DNA of 17,864 nt, taken from NCBI GenBank assembly GCA_964428355.1, contig CAYRYU010000131.1, forward strand, positions 1 to 17,864. The letters are read 5' to 3'. Position numbers and translations under genes: made by a program. Positions 6,840-14,529 of the stretch are shown here, piece after piece. The stretch is from CAYRYU01 sp964428355. Its GTDB lineage: Bacteria; Muiribacteriota; Ozemobacteria; Ozemobacterales; Ozemobacteraceae. The notes under the pieces were generated by a model, which saw only the letters and a program-made list of their open reading frames with translations, was not told the origin of the DNA and searched no databases. Position 1 is the stretch's first letter. Every line of letters starts with the position of its first letter.

Positions 6840-8639
6840 TTATAAGAACCACTCGGAATCATCCGGTTCGGGGATTTCCGCCGGGATGAAATCCTCCGCC
6901 TGACCCTGGAATGCACGATCCTCGGCTTCCTTGATCCGGTCGGGAGCAAGTTTCGGCCGGAGCTTTTCGAGTTCCTCCTCCGCGGTCTTCCTGAGATCCT
7001 CCTGCGGGGAGAATTTCGAAACCCGCGTGAAGAGGAAGAATGCCTCGTCGGCGTCCTTTCCAGTATCCCCTTGCGAAACGAGCAACTGGCCAAGGAACAG
7101 CTGGGCATTCCAGTTCCCCGCCCTGGATCCTTCGCGGATCCATGCCACCGCTTCATCTTTGTTGTGGCTCCAACCCCTTGCCGTTCCATTGAGAACTCGC
7201 ATTCCGGCCATTATCCTGGCAGGTGCGAACCCGTTCCGGGCCGATTTGAGGAGCATGCCGTCACCGTACTCCCGCCAGACTCCGTGATATCTTGAACCTT
7301 TCCTTTCCGACTCATTTTCCATCTGAATCAGTATCAGTGCACAAATGAACTGGGCGACGGGGTTTTCGGCTTCTGTCAGATTCAGCAGCGTTTCGAAGAC
7401 CTTCTGGAGCTCATCGGAACGGGAAACCTCCCTTCCCCGGGTCAACGCCAGGAACAACGCCGCATCATTGTCTCCCGCGTCGACTGCCTGTTTCATGAAT
7501 TCGAGAGCTTTTTCCCGGTCCTTGGGGTATCCCCGGCCCTCCAGGTGGAGAATCGCCTGGTGGAAAAAGCCCGGTCCATGGCCCTGCTGGGCCGCTCGTT
7601 CGATCCAGTTCCGGGCTTCTCCGTCATCGGGGGAAACCCCTTGCCCGTAGAGAAACACTCTTCCCAGGAGAACCTGGCCACGGGGATCCCCAGCCTCGGC
7701 CGCCCGCCTGACGAACTCCATTCCCTCCCGGACGTTTTGTTGGAGCCCCTTCCCGAGGAGCTTCCGCCAGCCGAGGACCAGACTGGCTTCGAGGTGGCCT
7801 TCCTCCGCCGCCGAGCGCAACATCGACTCGATGTTGATCCAGTCCTTGCTGTCCCAGCTCCCCCCGGGCAGGTTGGGGGAGAGAGAGGAACTCCATAGTT
7901 GTGCCAGGAGAAAACGGGCCCGGGTCGACCCCCGTTCAGCTCGCTCCCGGAGGTCCGCTTCAGCCTTCGACAGGAACTCCCGGGTCTGGTCCGTCGAATA
8001 GGGAAACCGTCCATTCCAATAACCACTGGTCAGCGATTCGGTCAATGCCAGTTTGATGAACGCCTCGGGGTCGCCGGCGGTTCCTTTGGCATACAGAATC
8101 TCCCTTGCACGTTGGAGCGGGTATTTAAACCGTTCGGGGCTGTAGTAACTGTCCTGGATCCTTCCCCCCCTCTCCCATTTGAAAAAGGAAATGATTGCCT
8201 CGGCGGAGTTCATCCTGGCCGCGCGCTCGAAGTATCCACGGGAGCGGGAAGGATCCTGTGGGACTCCCATCCCCCGGATACAGATCTCACCCAGGCGCCA
8301 CAGCTGGTCGGCGGTTCCAGAACTGTTTCGGGTCTGCTCTTCGAGGAACCGGATCGTTTCGGGGAGCGACCTGATGGTGAATCGGGACCTTCCTTCGGGA
8401 GTCACCTCCTCGAAGGCCCAGGGAGCGAAGGTGACCGGGGAAAGACTCCGGTTTTCGAGGAACTTCGAAACCTCCTCCCAGGTGACCGCCGTGCAGATAC
8501 GCTTCAGAAGCTTTTCGCCCTCCATGTCGAGGCGGGGATACGATGCGGCGGTTGAGGGGAATACCCCGACCGACAGAAGCCCCTGGATCAGGGCCCAAAA
8601 GACCGCTTTCCGGATGAAGCCGGGGAAATTTCGGTTCAT
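6840..8639 (-). CDS. Probably exported Sel1-repeat protein
   Basis: 599 residues. The start at 8637-8639 has AAAGGAG five bases upstream. An N-terminal signal peptide is likely: basic MNRNFPGFIRK, hydrophobic core (about 12-28) and a small-residue site near STAAS (29-33). Sel1-like helical repeats are seen at about 110-145 (WRLGEICIRGMGVPQDPSRS), 282-315, 318-352 (GRVFLYGQGVSPDDGEARNW), 354-388 (AILHLEGRGYPKDREKALEF) and a weaker set at about 470-545. The acidic tail ends EPDDSEWFL. Sel1 repeats are protein-binding scaffolds; no enzymatic motif is seen. Transcribed on its own, divergent from the molybdenum hydroxylase operon. What it binds cannot be told. Confidence 0.88.
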   Translation of the reverse strand: MNRNFPGFIRKAVFWALIQGLLSVGVFPSTAASYPRLDMEGEKLLKRICTAVTWEEVSKFLENRSLSPVTFAPWAFEEVTPEGRSRFTIRSLPETIRFLEEQTRNSSGTADQLWRLGEICIRGMGVPQDPSRSRGYFERAARMNSAEAIISFFKWERGGRIQDSYYSPERFKYPLQRAREILYAKGTAGDPEAFIKLALTESLTSGYWNGRFPYSTDQTREFLSKAEADLRERAERGSTRARFLLAQLWSSSLSPNLPGGSWDSKDWINIESMLRSAAEEGHLEASLVLGWRKLLGKGLQQNVREGMEFVRRAAEAGDPRGQVLLGRVFLYGQGVSPDDGEARNWIERAAQQGHGPGFFHQAILHLEGRGYPKDREKALEFMKQAVDAGDNDAALFLALTRGREVSRSDELQKVFETLLNLTEAENPVAQFICALILIQMENESERKGSRYHGVWREYGDGMLLKSARNGFAPARIMAGMRVLNGTARGWSHNKDEAVAWIREGSRAGNWNAQLFLGQLLVSQGDTGKDADEAFFLFTRVSKFSPQEDLRKTAEEELEKLRPKLAPDRIKEAEDRAFQGQAEDFIPAEIPEPDDSEWFL

Positions 8640-8762
8640 CGTCGCTCCTTTCGAGATTTCTCTTCCATCGGGATCCTTGCGGAATTATCGTTCCGATCAA
8701 ATCTACCACGTTGTCTCGCATGGAGGGAATGGTTGCCCGAAACGCTCACCCGGGGCGCGCAG

Positions 8763-8779
8763 CCTGCGGGAGCCGCAGG
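8763..8779. repeat. Perfect 7-bp hairpin beside the assembly gap
   Basis: CCTGCGG (8763-8769), loop GAG, CCGCAGG (8773-8779), followed by GGGAGGGG up to the Ns. The right arm and its G-rich tail are seen again directly after the gap. Confidence 0.7.
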
Positions 8780-8786
8780 GGAGGGG

Positions 8787-8886
8787 NNNNNNNNNNNNNN
8801 NNNNNNNNNNNNNNNNNNNNNNNNNNNNNNNNNNNNNNNNNNNNNNNNNNNNNNNNNNNNNNNNNNNNNNNNNNNNNNNNNNNNNN
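8787..8886. other. Assembly gap of exactly 100 Ns
   Basis: Exactly 100 Ns, the usual placeholder for a gap of unknown length. The 15 bases GCCGCAGGGGAGGGG occur both just before (8772-8786) and just after (8887-8901), so the true gap may hold tandem copies of this unit or be an unmerged overlap of contig ends. Confidence 0.95.
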
Positions 8887-9013
8887 GCCGCAGGGGAGGG
8901 GTTCCCGTCACCCAGGAGAAATGGGGGTAAGGATTCTTTTTCCACTTTAAATTTGTCCCCGCCTATGTTTGAATATTCATGCCCTGACCGTTGATGAAGA
9001 AGTTCCCCCGCGC

Positions 9014-9022
9014 AAAGGAGGT
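9014..9022 (+). promoter_or_regulatory. Strong ribosome binding site deciding a GTG start
   Basis: AAAGGAGGT, a full anti-16S match, four bases before the GTG at 9027. It lies inside the longer open frame that begins at 8991, which argues against the upstream TTG/ATG codons. Confidence 0.8.
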
Positions 9023-9026
9023 CCCC

Positions 9027-11366
9027 GTGGATCTGAAATACGTTGGAAAAAACGTCAAGCGACCGGATGCCGTGAAAAAGGTCACCGGAAAAGCCTATTT
9101 CCTGAACGACATCAAATTGCCCGGAATGTTGCACGCGGCCATCCTCCGGCCGGATTTCGCCCATGCGAAAATCCTTTCGATCGACACGTCCGAGGCGGAA
9201 GCCTGCGAGGGTGTCGTTAAGGTCGTGACCGGAAAAGGATGCGATTTCCGATACGGGGACAACATTCGTGACCTGACCCCGATGGCGGTCGAAAAGGTGA
9301 GATACATCGGAGAACCCGTCGCCGCGGTGGTGGCCGTCAACCCGCACCTGGCACGGCAGGCGGTCAAGAAGATCAAGGTAAAATACGAGCCTCTTCCCGT
9401 CTATACGCAGGCCACCGACGCCCTGGAAAAGGGTGCTGCGCTGATCCACGAAAACAGCGGTGAATACTGGCACCTCCCCGGATTGGGACCCAAACCGGGA
9501 ACCAATATCGCCAACCACTACAAGTTGAAGAAGGGGGATGCCGACAAGGGGTTCAAGGAAGCGGACGTGGTCGTCGAGGGCGAGTTCGTCTATCCCTTCG
9601 GTTCGTGCGCCGCAATCGAACCCCACGGATCCATCGTCTGGTTCCACGAGGACAAGACCATCGAAATCTGGTCTTCCTCGATCTGTCCTTTCATCATCCG
9701 CGAGGAGGTCGCACGGGTCTACAAGCTTCCCGAATCGGACGTCCGGGTCCACATTCCCGAACTGGGGGGATGCTTCGGGTACAAGTCCGACATCACCGTG
9801 GAACAAACGATCGCGTGGATCGCCAGCTTCGTGCCCGGGCATCCGGTCAAGTGGGTCGCGACGCGCAAGGAGGACTTCCTCAGCACCCTCCTGGGGCACG
9901 GAATGAAGGTGAAGATGAAGATCGGCGCGAAGAAGGACGGCAGGCTCACCGCGATGCGCACGACGGTCTATCATTCGACGGGGGCCTATTCCGATACCGG
10001 GGTCCACGTCGGGATCGCCGCGGGTCACAACAGTGCGGGGACCTACGATTTTCCCAACATCGACAACGAAACCCTTCTCGTCTACACGAACACTCCCCCT
10101 ATCGGCGCCTACCGGGGTTACGGCCATCAGGAAGGACAATTCGGAACCGAACGCCTCATGGACATTCTCGCCCGCAAGCTGGGAATGAGTCCATTCGAGC
10201 TGCGGGAAAAGAACTACCTCGGGCCGGGCAAGCAATCATCGGTCGGCGAAAGACTCTACGCTTCCAACGGCGATGTCCGGAAGTGCGCCGCCGTGGTGAA
10301 GAAGGCCGTTTTCGGGAAGGAAAAACCCCGCGAGGATGACGAGTACTACTACGGAAGGGGTTTCGCCGCCATCGTGAAAACCCCCAAGGGAGCGCCGTTT
10401 TCGTCGAAAGGATGCTACCTGAAGTTCAACGCCGACGGAAGCGTGGTGATCAACTGCGGTGGAGCGGAAGTGGGTCAGGGGCTTCGTAACGTCGTGAGGC
10501 AGATCGCGGCCGAGACCCTCAAGATCTCCCCCGACAGGATCCGCGTGTATTCGGAGATCGACACCCAGTTCTCACCCTGGGAGTGGCAGACGATCGGGTC
10601 GATGTTCACCCTCCAGGGCGGTGCCGCCGTCCAGAAGGCCTGCCTCAGGGCGATCGGAATGATGAAGAAAACGGCCTCCCAGGTGCTCCGGGTCGAGGAA
10701 GAGATGCTGGATTACGACGGTGAGCACGTTTTTCTGAAAAACGATCCGGAATTGAAGATCGCGGTCGAGCGGCTTACCCGCGGATACATGTACGAGAACG
10801 GGATGACCGCGGGTGAAGTCGTCCAGACCACGGCCGATTGCCGCCTTCCCAGATACTCCGGGTTCGACGAAAACGGCCAGGGAACCATGGGAGTTTCCTA
10901 CACCTTCGGCGCCCAGGGTTGCGAGATCCGGATCGAGAAGAAGACGGGGAAGGTCATCATCGACCACTTCGCATCCTCCTTCGACGTCGGCAGAGTGATC
11001 AACCCCGAACAGATCAGGGGACAGATCGCCGGGGGCGTCATGATGGCCATCGGCGCAACCTTGTACGAGGAAGTGAAATTTGACAAGGATGGAAAGGGGC
11101 TCAATCCCTTCTTTTCGAAATACCGCTTCCCCAACATCAAGGACAGTCCGGGAAAACAGACGATCGAATGCGTCGAAACCCCGGAGGCCGTCGGGCCCTA
11201 CGGTGCCAGGGGGATCGGGGAGCATCCCGTCATCGGAGTTGCCCCTTCCATCCTGAACGCGATCCATGATGCGATCGGGGTCGATTTCTTCCAGATCCCC
11301 GTCACTCCGGAAAAGATCCTCGCCGCAATCGCGGAGAAATCCGCCAAGAAGGCCGGAACGAAATGA
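9027..11366 (+). CDS. Molybdenum hydroxylase, molybdopterin-binding large subunit
   Basis: 779 residues from the GTG at 9027 (791 if the TTG at 8991 were used). This is the xanthine dehydrogenase/aldehyde oxidase fold: N-terminal 'hammerhead' domain (about 10-125, with RYIGEPVAAVVA at 92-103), then the two molybdopterin-cytosine/guanine-dinucleotide binding domains. Landmarks are GGCFGYKSD (247-255), AYRGYGHQEGQF (361-372), GGAEVGQGL (478-486), and the C-terminal GARGIGEHP with the catalytic Glu732 that activates the Mo-bound water. Enzymes of this family insert oxygen from water into a C-H bond of a heterocycle or aldehyde. The substrate-guiding Arg is kept (Arg363), but the Glu of xanthine-type enzymes that follows GGFGGK is Ser254. 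No signal peptide, so cytosolic. Fourteen bases before the iron-sulfur subunit gene. No FAD subunit gene in the window. Substrate unknown; a nucleobase is plausible from the neighbours. Confidence 0.93.
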   Translation: MDLKYVGKNVKRPDAVKKVTGKAYFLNDIKLPGMLHAAILRPDFAHAKILSIDTSEAEACEGVVKVVTGKGCDFRYGDNIRDLTPMAVEKVRYIGEPVAAVVAVNPHLARQAVKKIKVKYEPLPVYTQATDALEKGAALIHENSGEYWHLPGLGPKPGTNIANHYKLKKGDADKGFKEADVVVEGEFVYPFGSCAAIEPHGSIVWFHEDKTIEIWSSSICPFIIREEVARVYKLPESDVRVHIPELGGCFGYKSDITVEQTIAWIASFVPGHPVKWVATRKEDFLSTLLGHGMKVKMKIGAKKDGRLTAMRTTVYHSTGAYSDTGVHVGIAAGHNSAGTYDFPNIDNETLLVYTNTPPIGAYRGYGHQEGQFGTERLMDILARKLGMSPFELREKNYLGPGKQSSVGERLYASNGDVRKCAAVVKKAVFGKEKPREDDEYYYGRGFAAIVKTPKGAPFSSKGCYLKFNADGSVVINCGGAEVGQGLRNVVRQIAAETLKISPDRIRVYSEIDTQFSPWEWQTIGSMFTLQGGAAVQKACLRAIGMMKKTASQVLRVEEEMLDYDGEHVFLKNDPELKIAVERLTRGYMYENGMTAGEVVQTTADCRLPRYSGFDENGQGTMGVSYTFGAQGCEIRIEKKTGKVIIDHFASSFDVGRVINPEQIRGQIAGGVMMAIGATLYEEVKFDKDGKGLNPFFSKYRFPNIKDSPGKQTIECVETPEAVGPYGARGIGEHPVIGVAPSILNAIHDAIGVDFFQIPVTPEKILAAIAEKSAKKAGTK

Positions 11367-11380
11367 GAAAGAGGTAGGTT

Positions 11381-11875
11381 ATGGGCGAACAACTCAAATT
11401 CGTCGTTAACGGGGTCAGACGCACCGTCGAACTGGATGGGTGGGAGCGGCTGCTCACGATCCTCAGGGACAAACTCGATCTCACCGGCACCAAATGCGGC
11501 TGTGACGATGCTTCCTGCGGAGCCTGCGTCGTGGTCGTGAATGGGAAGGCCGAAAGGAGTTGCGTCCTCCCGCCCGCCAAACTCCAGGGTGCGGACGTCG
11601 TGACGATCGAAGGGCTCGGGGAGACGGGCGATCTCCACCCGATCCAGCAGGCCATGATCGACGGGGGGGCCGTCCAGTGCGGATACTGCATCCCCGGGAT
11701 CGTCATGGAGCTCTATGCCTTGTATGGCCGGAATGTAGATGCCGGGGAAGAGGAGATCAAGGATGCCCTCTCGGGGCATTTCTGCCGCTGCACCGGATAC
11801 GAGGCGATCATGAAGAGCGCGCTTCTCGCTCAGGAGTATATGAAGAAAAAGGCCGGAAAGAAGTCCCGGACATGA
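11381..11875 (+). CDS. [2Fe-2S] iron-sulfur subunit of the molybdenum hydroxylase
   Basis: 164 residues, normal length for CoxS/XdhC-like small subunits. A GAGG purine run lies shortly before the ATG. The plant-ferredoxin-type cluster is bound by Cys41, Cys46, Cys49 and Cys61 (KCGCDDASCGAC...SC); Cys39 is an extra one. The second, helical-domain cluster is bound by Cys100, Cys103 (QCGYC), Cys135 and Cys137 (FCRCTGY). The protein relays electrons from the molybdenum centre. It lies 14 bases after the large subunit, an order (large then small) that differs from the common medium-small-large order of cox-type operons, and no FAD-binding medium subunit is present. The electron acceptor therefore must be encoded elsewhere or be a separate ferredoxin or flavoprotein. 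Confidence 0.95.
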   Translation: MGEQLKFVVNGVRRTVELDGWERLLTILRDKLDLTGTKCGCDDASCGACVVVVNGKAERSCVLPPAKLQGADVVTIEGLGETGDLHPIQQAMIDGGAVQCGYCIPGIVMELYALYGRNVDAGEEEIKDALSGHFCRCTGYEAIMKSALLAQEYMKKKAGKKSRT

Positions 11876-11930
11876 GAACCGGGATTCCCGGAGTTTCTTG
11901 CGAAAATGAAAAACGAAAGGGGAATGAACA

Positions 11931-13151
11931 GTGGATTTTGATCTGATCATCAAGAATGCCCAGCTGCGCAGGGAGAAAGCGCCCGTCGAGATTGCCATCC
12001 AGAAAGGCGTCATCAAGAAGATCGGGAAGAAGATTGCCGGAAAAGCCGGAAAAACGATCGACGCGGGTGGGAACCTCGTCACAGAGTCCTACGTCAACAC
12101 GCATCTTCACCTCTGCAAGGTCTATACGCTTCAGATGATGGATTCCAAGGCCCTCGAGTCGTATCACGGCGGAAACATGGGAGCGGCCATGACCGCAATC
12201 GAACTGGCCGCCAGGGTCAAGGAGAAATACGACGAGAAGTGGATCATCAAGAACGTCCGCCGGGCTCTCAAGCAGGCAGCCCTTCACGGGAACACCCACA
12301 TCCGGGCTTTCGCCGATGTCGATTCGAAGGCCAGACTCATCGGTGTCAAGGCACTCTTGAAGGCAAGAGAGGAGTTCAAGGGAATCGTCGACGTCCAGGT
12401 CGTCGCCTTCCCCCAGGATGGCGTCGTTCGTGAGCCCGGGACGGTTACCCTCGTTAAGCAGGCCATGGATCTCGGCGCGGACGTTGTGGGCGGAATTCCC
12501 TGGATCGAATACACCGATGCCGACTCCCAGACCCACATCGACGAGATGTTCAAGATCGCCCAGAAGTTCGACGCCGACATCTCCATGCTCGTGGACGATG
12601 CGGGTGATGCCGGCCTTCGGACACTCGAGATGCTCGCTTTGCGGACCATCGAAACCGGCCGCATCGGTCGCTCGCTTGCCCACCATGCCCGTGCCATGTG
12701 CATGTATCCGGAACCCTATTTCAAGAAACTCGTGGCCCTTCTCAAAAAGGCGAAAATGGGAGTGGTCAGCGATCCCCACACCGGCCCCCTGCACGCAAAG
12801 GTCAAGGAGTTGCTGGCCGAGAATTCCCTCGTCTGCCTGGGGCAGGACGACATCGCCGATGCATACTATCCCTTCGGCCGGAACAACATGCTCGAAGTGG
12901 CATTCCTGAACGTTCACCTGCTCTGGATGACCACCTTCCCCGAGATGGAAACCATCTACGACATGATCACGGTGAATCCCGCCCGGTGCATCAACCTCAA
13001 GAACTTCGAGGTGAAGGAAGGCGCACCCGCCCACCTGGTGGTTCTCGACCAGAAGACCGTCTATGAGGCCATTTGGGCTCATCGCGAACCCAAGTACGTC
13101 ATCAGCCACGGAAAACTCGTCGACAAGGAAGCCATGCGTTCAGAAGACTGA
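11931..13151 (+). CDS. Cytosine-deaminase-like amidohydrolase
   Basis: 406 residues, the size of CodA. GTG start at 11931 with AAAGGGGA seven bases upstream; the ATG at 11924 dies after five codons. Amidohydrolase TIM barrel with a small beta domain at both ends. Metal ligands His58 and His60 (NTHLHL), the CodA-like HGNTHIRAFADVD (119-131), GGIPWIEYT (187-195), His252 (HHARAM) and Asp306-Asp307 (GQDDIADAYYPFGRNNML) all align with E. coli cytosine deaminase. At the place of the CodA His214/Glu217 motif (HxDE) this protein reads LVDD (220-223), so one metal ligand is Leu and the catalytic Glu is Asp. Third gene of the hydroxylase operon, 55 bases after the small subunit. Likely a deaminase or hydrolase acting on a ring compound before or after hydroxylation; the exact reaction is not known. 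Confidence 0.9.
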   Translation: MDFDLIIKNAQLRREKAPVEIAIQKGVIKKIGKKIAGKAGKTIDAGGNLVTESYVNTHLHLCKVYTLQMMDSKALESYHGGNMGAAMTAIELAARVKEKYDEKWIIKNVRRALKQAALHGNTHIRAFADVDSKARLIGVKALLKAREEFKGIVDVQVVAFPQDGVVREPGTVTLVKQAMDLGADVVGGIPWIEYTDADSQTHIDEMFKIAQKFDADISMLVDDAGDAGLRTLEMLALRTIETGRIGRSLAHHARAMCMYPEPYFKKLVALLKKAKMGVVSDPHTGPLHAKVKELLAENSLVCLGQDDIADAYYPFGRNNMLEVAFLNVHLLWMTTFPEMETIYDMITVNPARCINLKNFEVKEGAPAHLVVLDQKTVYEAIWAHREPKYVISHGKLVDKEAMRSED

Positions 13152-13173
13152 TCATCTCCGATTCGGAAGTTGG

Positions 13174-13207
13174 AAAAAAGGCCCGGGAGCCCCCGGGTCT
13201 TTTTTTT
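13174..13207 (+). terminator. Intrinsic terminator of the hydroxylase-deaminase operon
   Basis: Stem GGCCCGGG (13180-13187), loop AGCC, arm CCCGGGTC (13192-13199), then eight Ts (13200-13207), preceded by six As that can pair with the T run. It sits 22 bases after the deaminase stop. The insertion sequence starts at the next base. Confidence 0.93.
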
Positions 13208-13231
13208 GGTTCATCCGACAAAAGCGTACTT
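13208..13231 (+). repeat. Left terminal inverted repeat of the IS
   Basis: GGTTCATCCGA then six unmatched bases and TACTT at 13227-13231. It begins right after the T run of the terminator and overlaps the transposase stop codon. Confidence 0.7.
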
Positions 13232-14426
13232 CGTCTCATGAAGGGCCATAATCTTGAGTTTGAAGAAATCCAAGTCACGAAACCCTTATGCCTGCCGCTT
13301 CATCGTCTTGATTTTGTTGTTCATTCCCTACAATGGCCCTGTTGAGATTCGGTGATCGTAGAATGTGAGTATCTCGTGAGGGTGGATTGATAGAGCCTTT
13401 GCAAAGACTTTCAGGATGCGAATTCCAGAAGACTTCGCTTTTGCGATCCAAGACTGAAATGCTGTTGCAGCCTTTTTCTTGGTGGGTTGATTCCAGAATG
13501 TTCGCAGCTCCTCTTTCAGAATGCTGGCCTTTGCCGAGGGCTGGTTCAACTTCAGGCCTTCCTCCAGCCCGGCCTTTTCGTTCTTTTCGGGATCAAGGTT
13601 TTCTGGGTTCTTTAACAGGAGCCACCTGGTTCCCTTCAGCACATCCTTTTGGATGTTTGTCAGTTGCTTCTTGGTGCAGTTCCCCAAGGAGAGCGGAAAG
13701 TTTTTCATTGAAGGATTTGACGACATGCAAATGGTCAAGGAAAATGGCCGCATGAGGAAGGTTTTCTCGAACTGCCGAAATGTAGGCAGCTCCCATGTCT
13801 GTCGCTTCGGCCTCAATGGTCGGCTTGGCTTTTTGGATCAGAGGCCAAAAAGGATCGAGTGTCTCCTGCCCCTTGGAATCGCCAACGAAGACAACTTCTC
13901 CCGAATCATGGTCCATCACTACAGTCATGTATTTGTGGCCCTTCCGGGCCGCAATCTCGTCGATGGCAATGCGCTGAAGATTCACCAGATATGGTTTCGA
14001 AGAGCGTTTCCCAAGGTGCTCTTTTTGAATGCCCTTGATGACATCCCAGGAAACCCCGAGATGATGAGCGATATCCAGGATCGTGGCAAAGCGGAGCAAC
14101 TCAAGAGAATACCGCTCGAAACGTTTGGTGTAAAAAACCCGAGGATCAACAAAGCCCAAGGTGGCTTGGCGAACGGCCCCACACCTCTGGCACTCAACGC
14201 GTTGAACTGGGAGCTCAAGAAAAACGGGTCTGCCACCAACAGGCAGCGTCCGAAACATCCGGGTGGTGCTTCCGCGGCAGATCACCACTGGAGATCTGCA
14301 ACAGGAGCAACGAAGATGTTTCGTCTTTTGTTTGATCTCAAAGATCATCCTGCCCTCAACAAATCTTGTCGAAACATAGTCTTAGCCAATGATGCCCCAT
14401 GCGTGGTAGAGAATACTCGTGGACAT
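13211..14426 (-). pseudogene. ISL3-family transposase, inactivated
   Basis: Reconstructed from 14426 (ATG with GGAGG upstream; MSTSILYHAWGIIG) to a TGA at 13211-13213 (ending ...HETKYAFVG), about 405 codons, full length for the family. The N-terminal Cys pairs form a zinc-finger-like region (CSCC ... CQRC). Catalytic Asp residues are seen in AIDEIA and EATDMGAAYISAV. Four lesions: TAA at codon 15 (14382-14384), an extra base near 13654 that shifts the frame between EATDK and IQKDVLKGTRW, TAG at 13328-13330 just where the family has the third catalytic Glu (STGPL-E-GTNN), and TAA at 13286-13288 in place of the Tyr of QAYGFRD. The two longest surviving pieces are 13593-14348 and 13328-13816. 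Certainly non-functional. Confidence 0.92.
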
Positions 14427-14501
14427 GGGTTCCTCCAAGTAGGGTTGGGTCGTGTCTCCCTACAATGGAGATCCATGTCCACTTTTTCAAGTTTTGGAGA
14501 A

Positions 14502-14525
14502 AAGTATTCAAGAATCGGATGAAAC
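14502..14525 (-). repeat. Right terminal inverted repeat of the IS
   Basis: Read on the minus strand it is GTTTCATCCGA followed at the same spacing by TACTT, matching the left end. It stops four bases before the ATG of the DedA-like gene. Confidence 0.7.
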
Positions 14526-14529
14526 AAAA

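Larger units (their letters stand above)
8640..9026. other. Gene-free divergent region holding the assembly gap
   Basis: 387 bases between the divergent Sel1 and hydroxylase genes, 100 of them N. The left part contains the Sel1 ribosome site and a GATAAT-like box on the minus strand without a good -35. The centre is a GC-rich inverted repeat next to the Ns. The right part (about 8935-8980) turns AT-rich and should hold the hydroxylase promoter, but I could not match convincing boxes. Confidence 0.6.
13208..14525 (-). mobile_element. Decayed ISL3-family insertion sequence
   Basis: About 1318 bases bounded by imperfect inverted repeats: GGTTCATCCGA at 13208-13218 and its complement TCGGATGAAAC at 14515-14525 (10 of 11 bases), with a second matching block TACTT placed at equal distance inside each end (16 of 24 overall). 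It contains one transposase gene with several disabling changes. ISL3 elements normally leave an 8-base target duplication, but the flanks here (eight Ts on the left, AAAAATGA on the right) do not match. Confidence 0.85.

Noticed and set aside
5782..6852. 356-codon minus-strand open frame
   Set aside because: Antisense to the aldo/keto reductase with its complete tetrad.
8991..9026. Upstream TTG/ATG start for the hydroxylase large subunit
   Set aside because: The full ribosome site AAAGGAGGT lies inside this extension and points to the GTG at 9027; family homology begins right after it.
8703..10235. 510-codon minus-strand open frame
   Set aside because: It runs through the N gap and is antisense to the molybdenum hydroxylase; a GC-rich shadow.
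11808..13109. 433-codon minus-strand open frame
   Set aside because: Antisense to the amidohydrolase, which carries clear active-site motifs; shadow.
13320..14470. Matching CATTGTAGGGA at about 13320-13335 and 14460-14470
   Set aside because: Same orientation and one copy is inside the transposase frame next to the TAG lesion; too short to be an IS end and probably chance.
14452..14529. Longer N-terminus for the DedA-like protein from 14452
   Set aside because: Those 26 codons lie inside the insertion sequence end and have no family resemblance.
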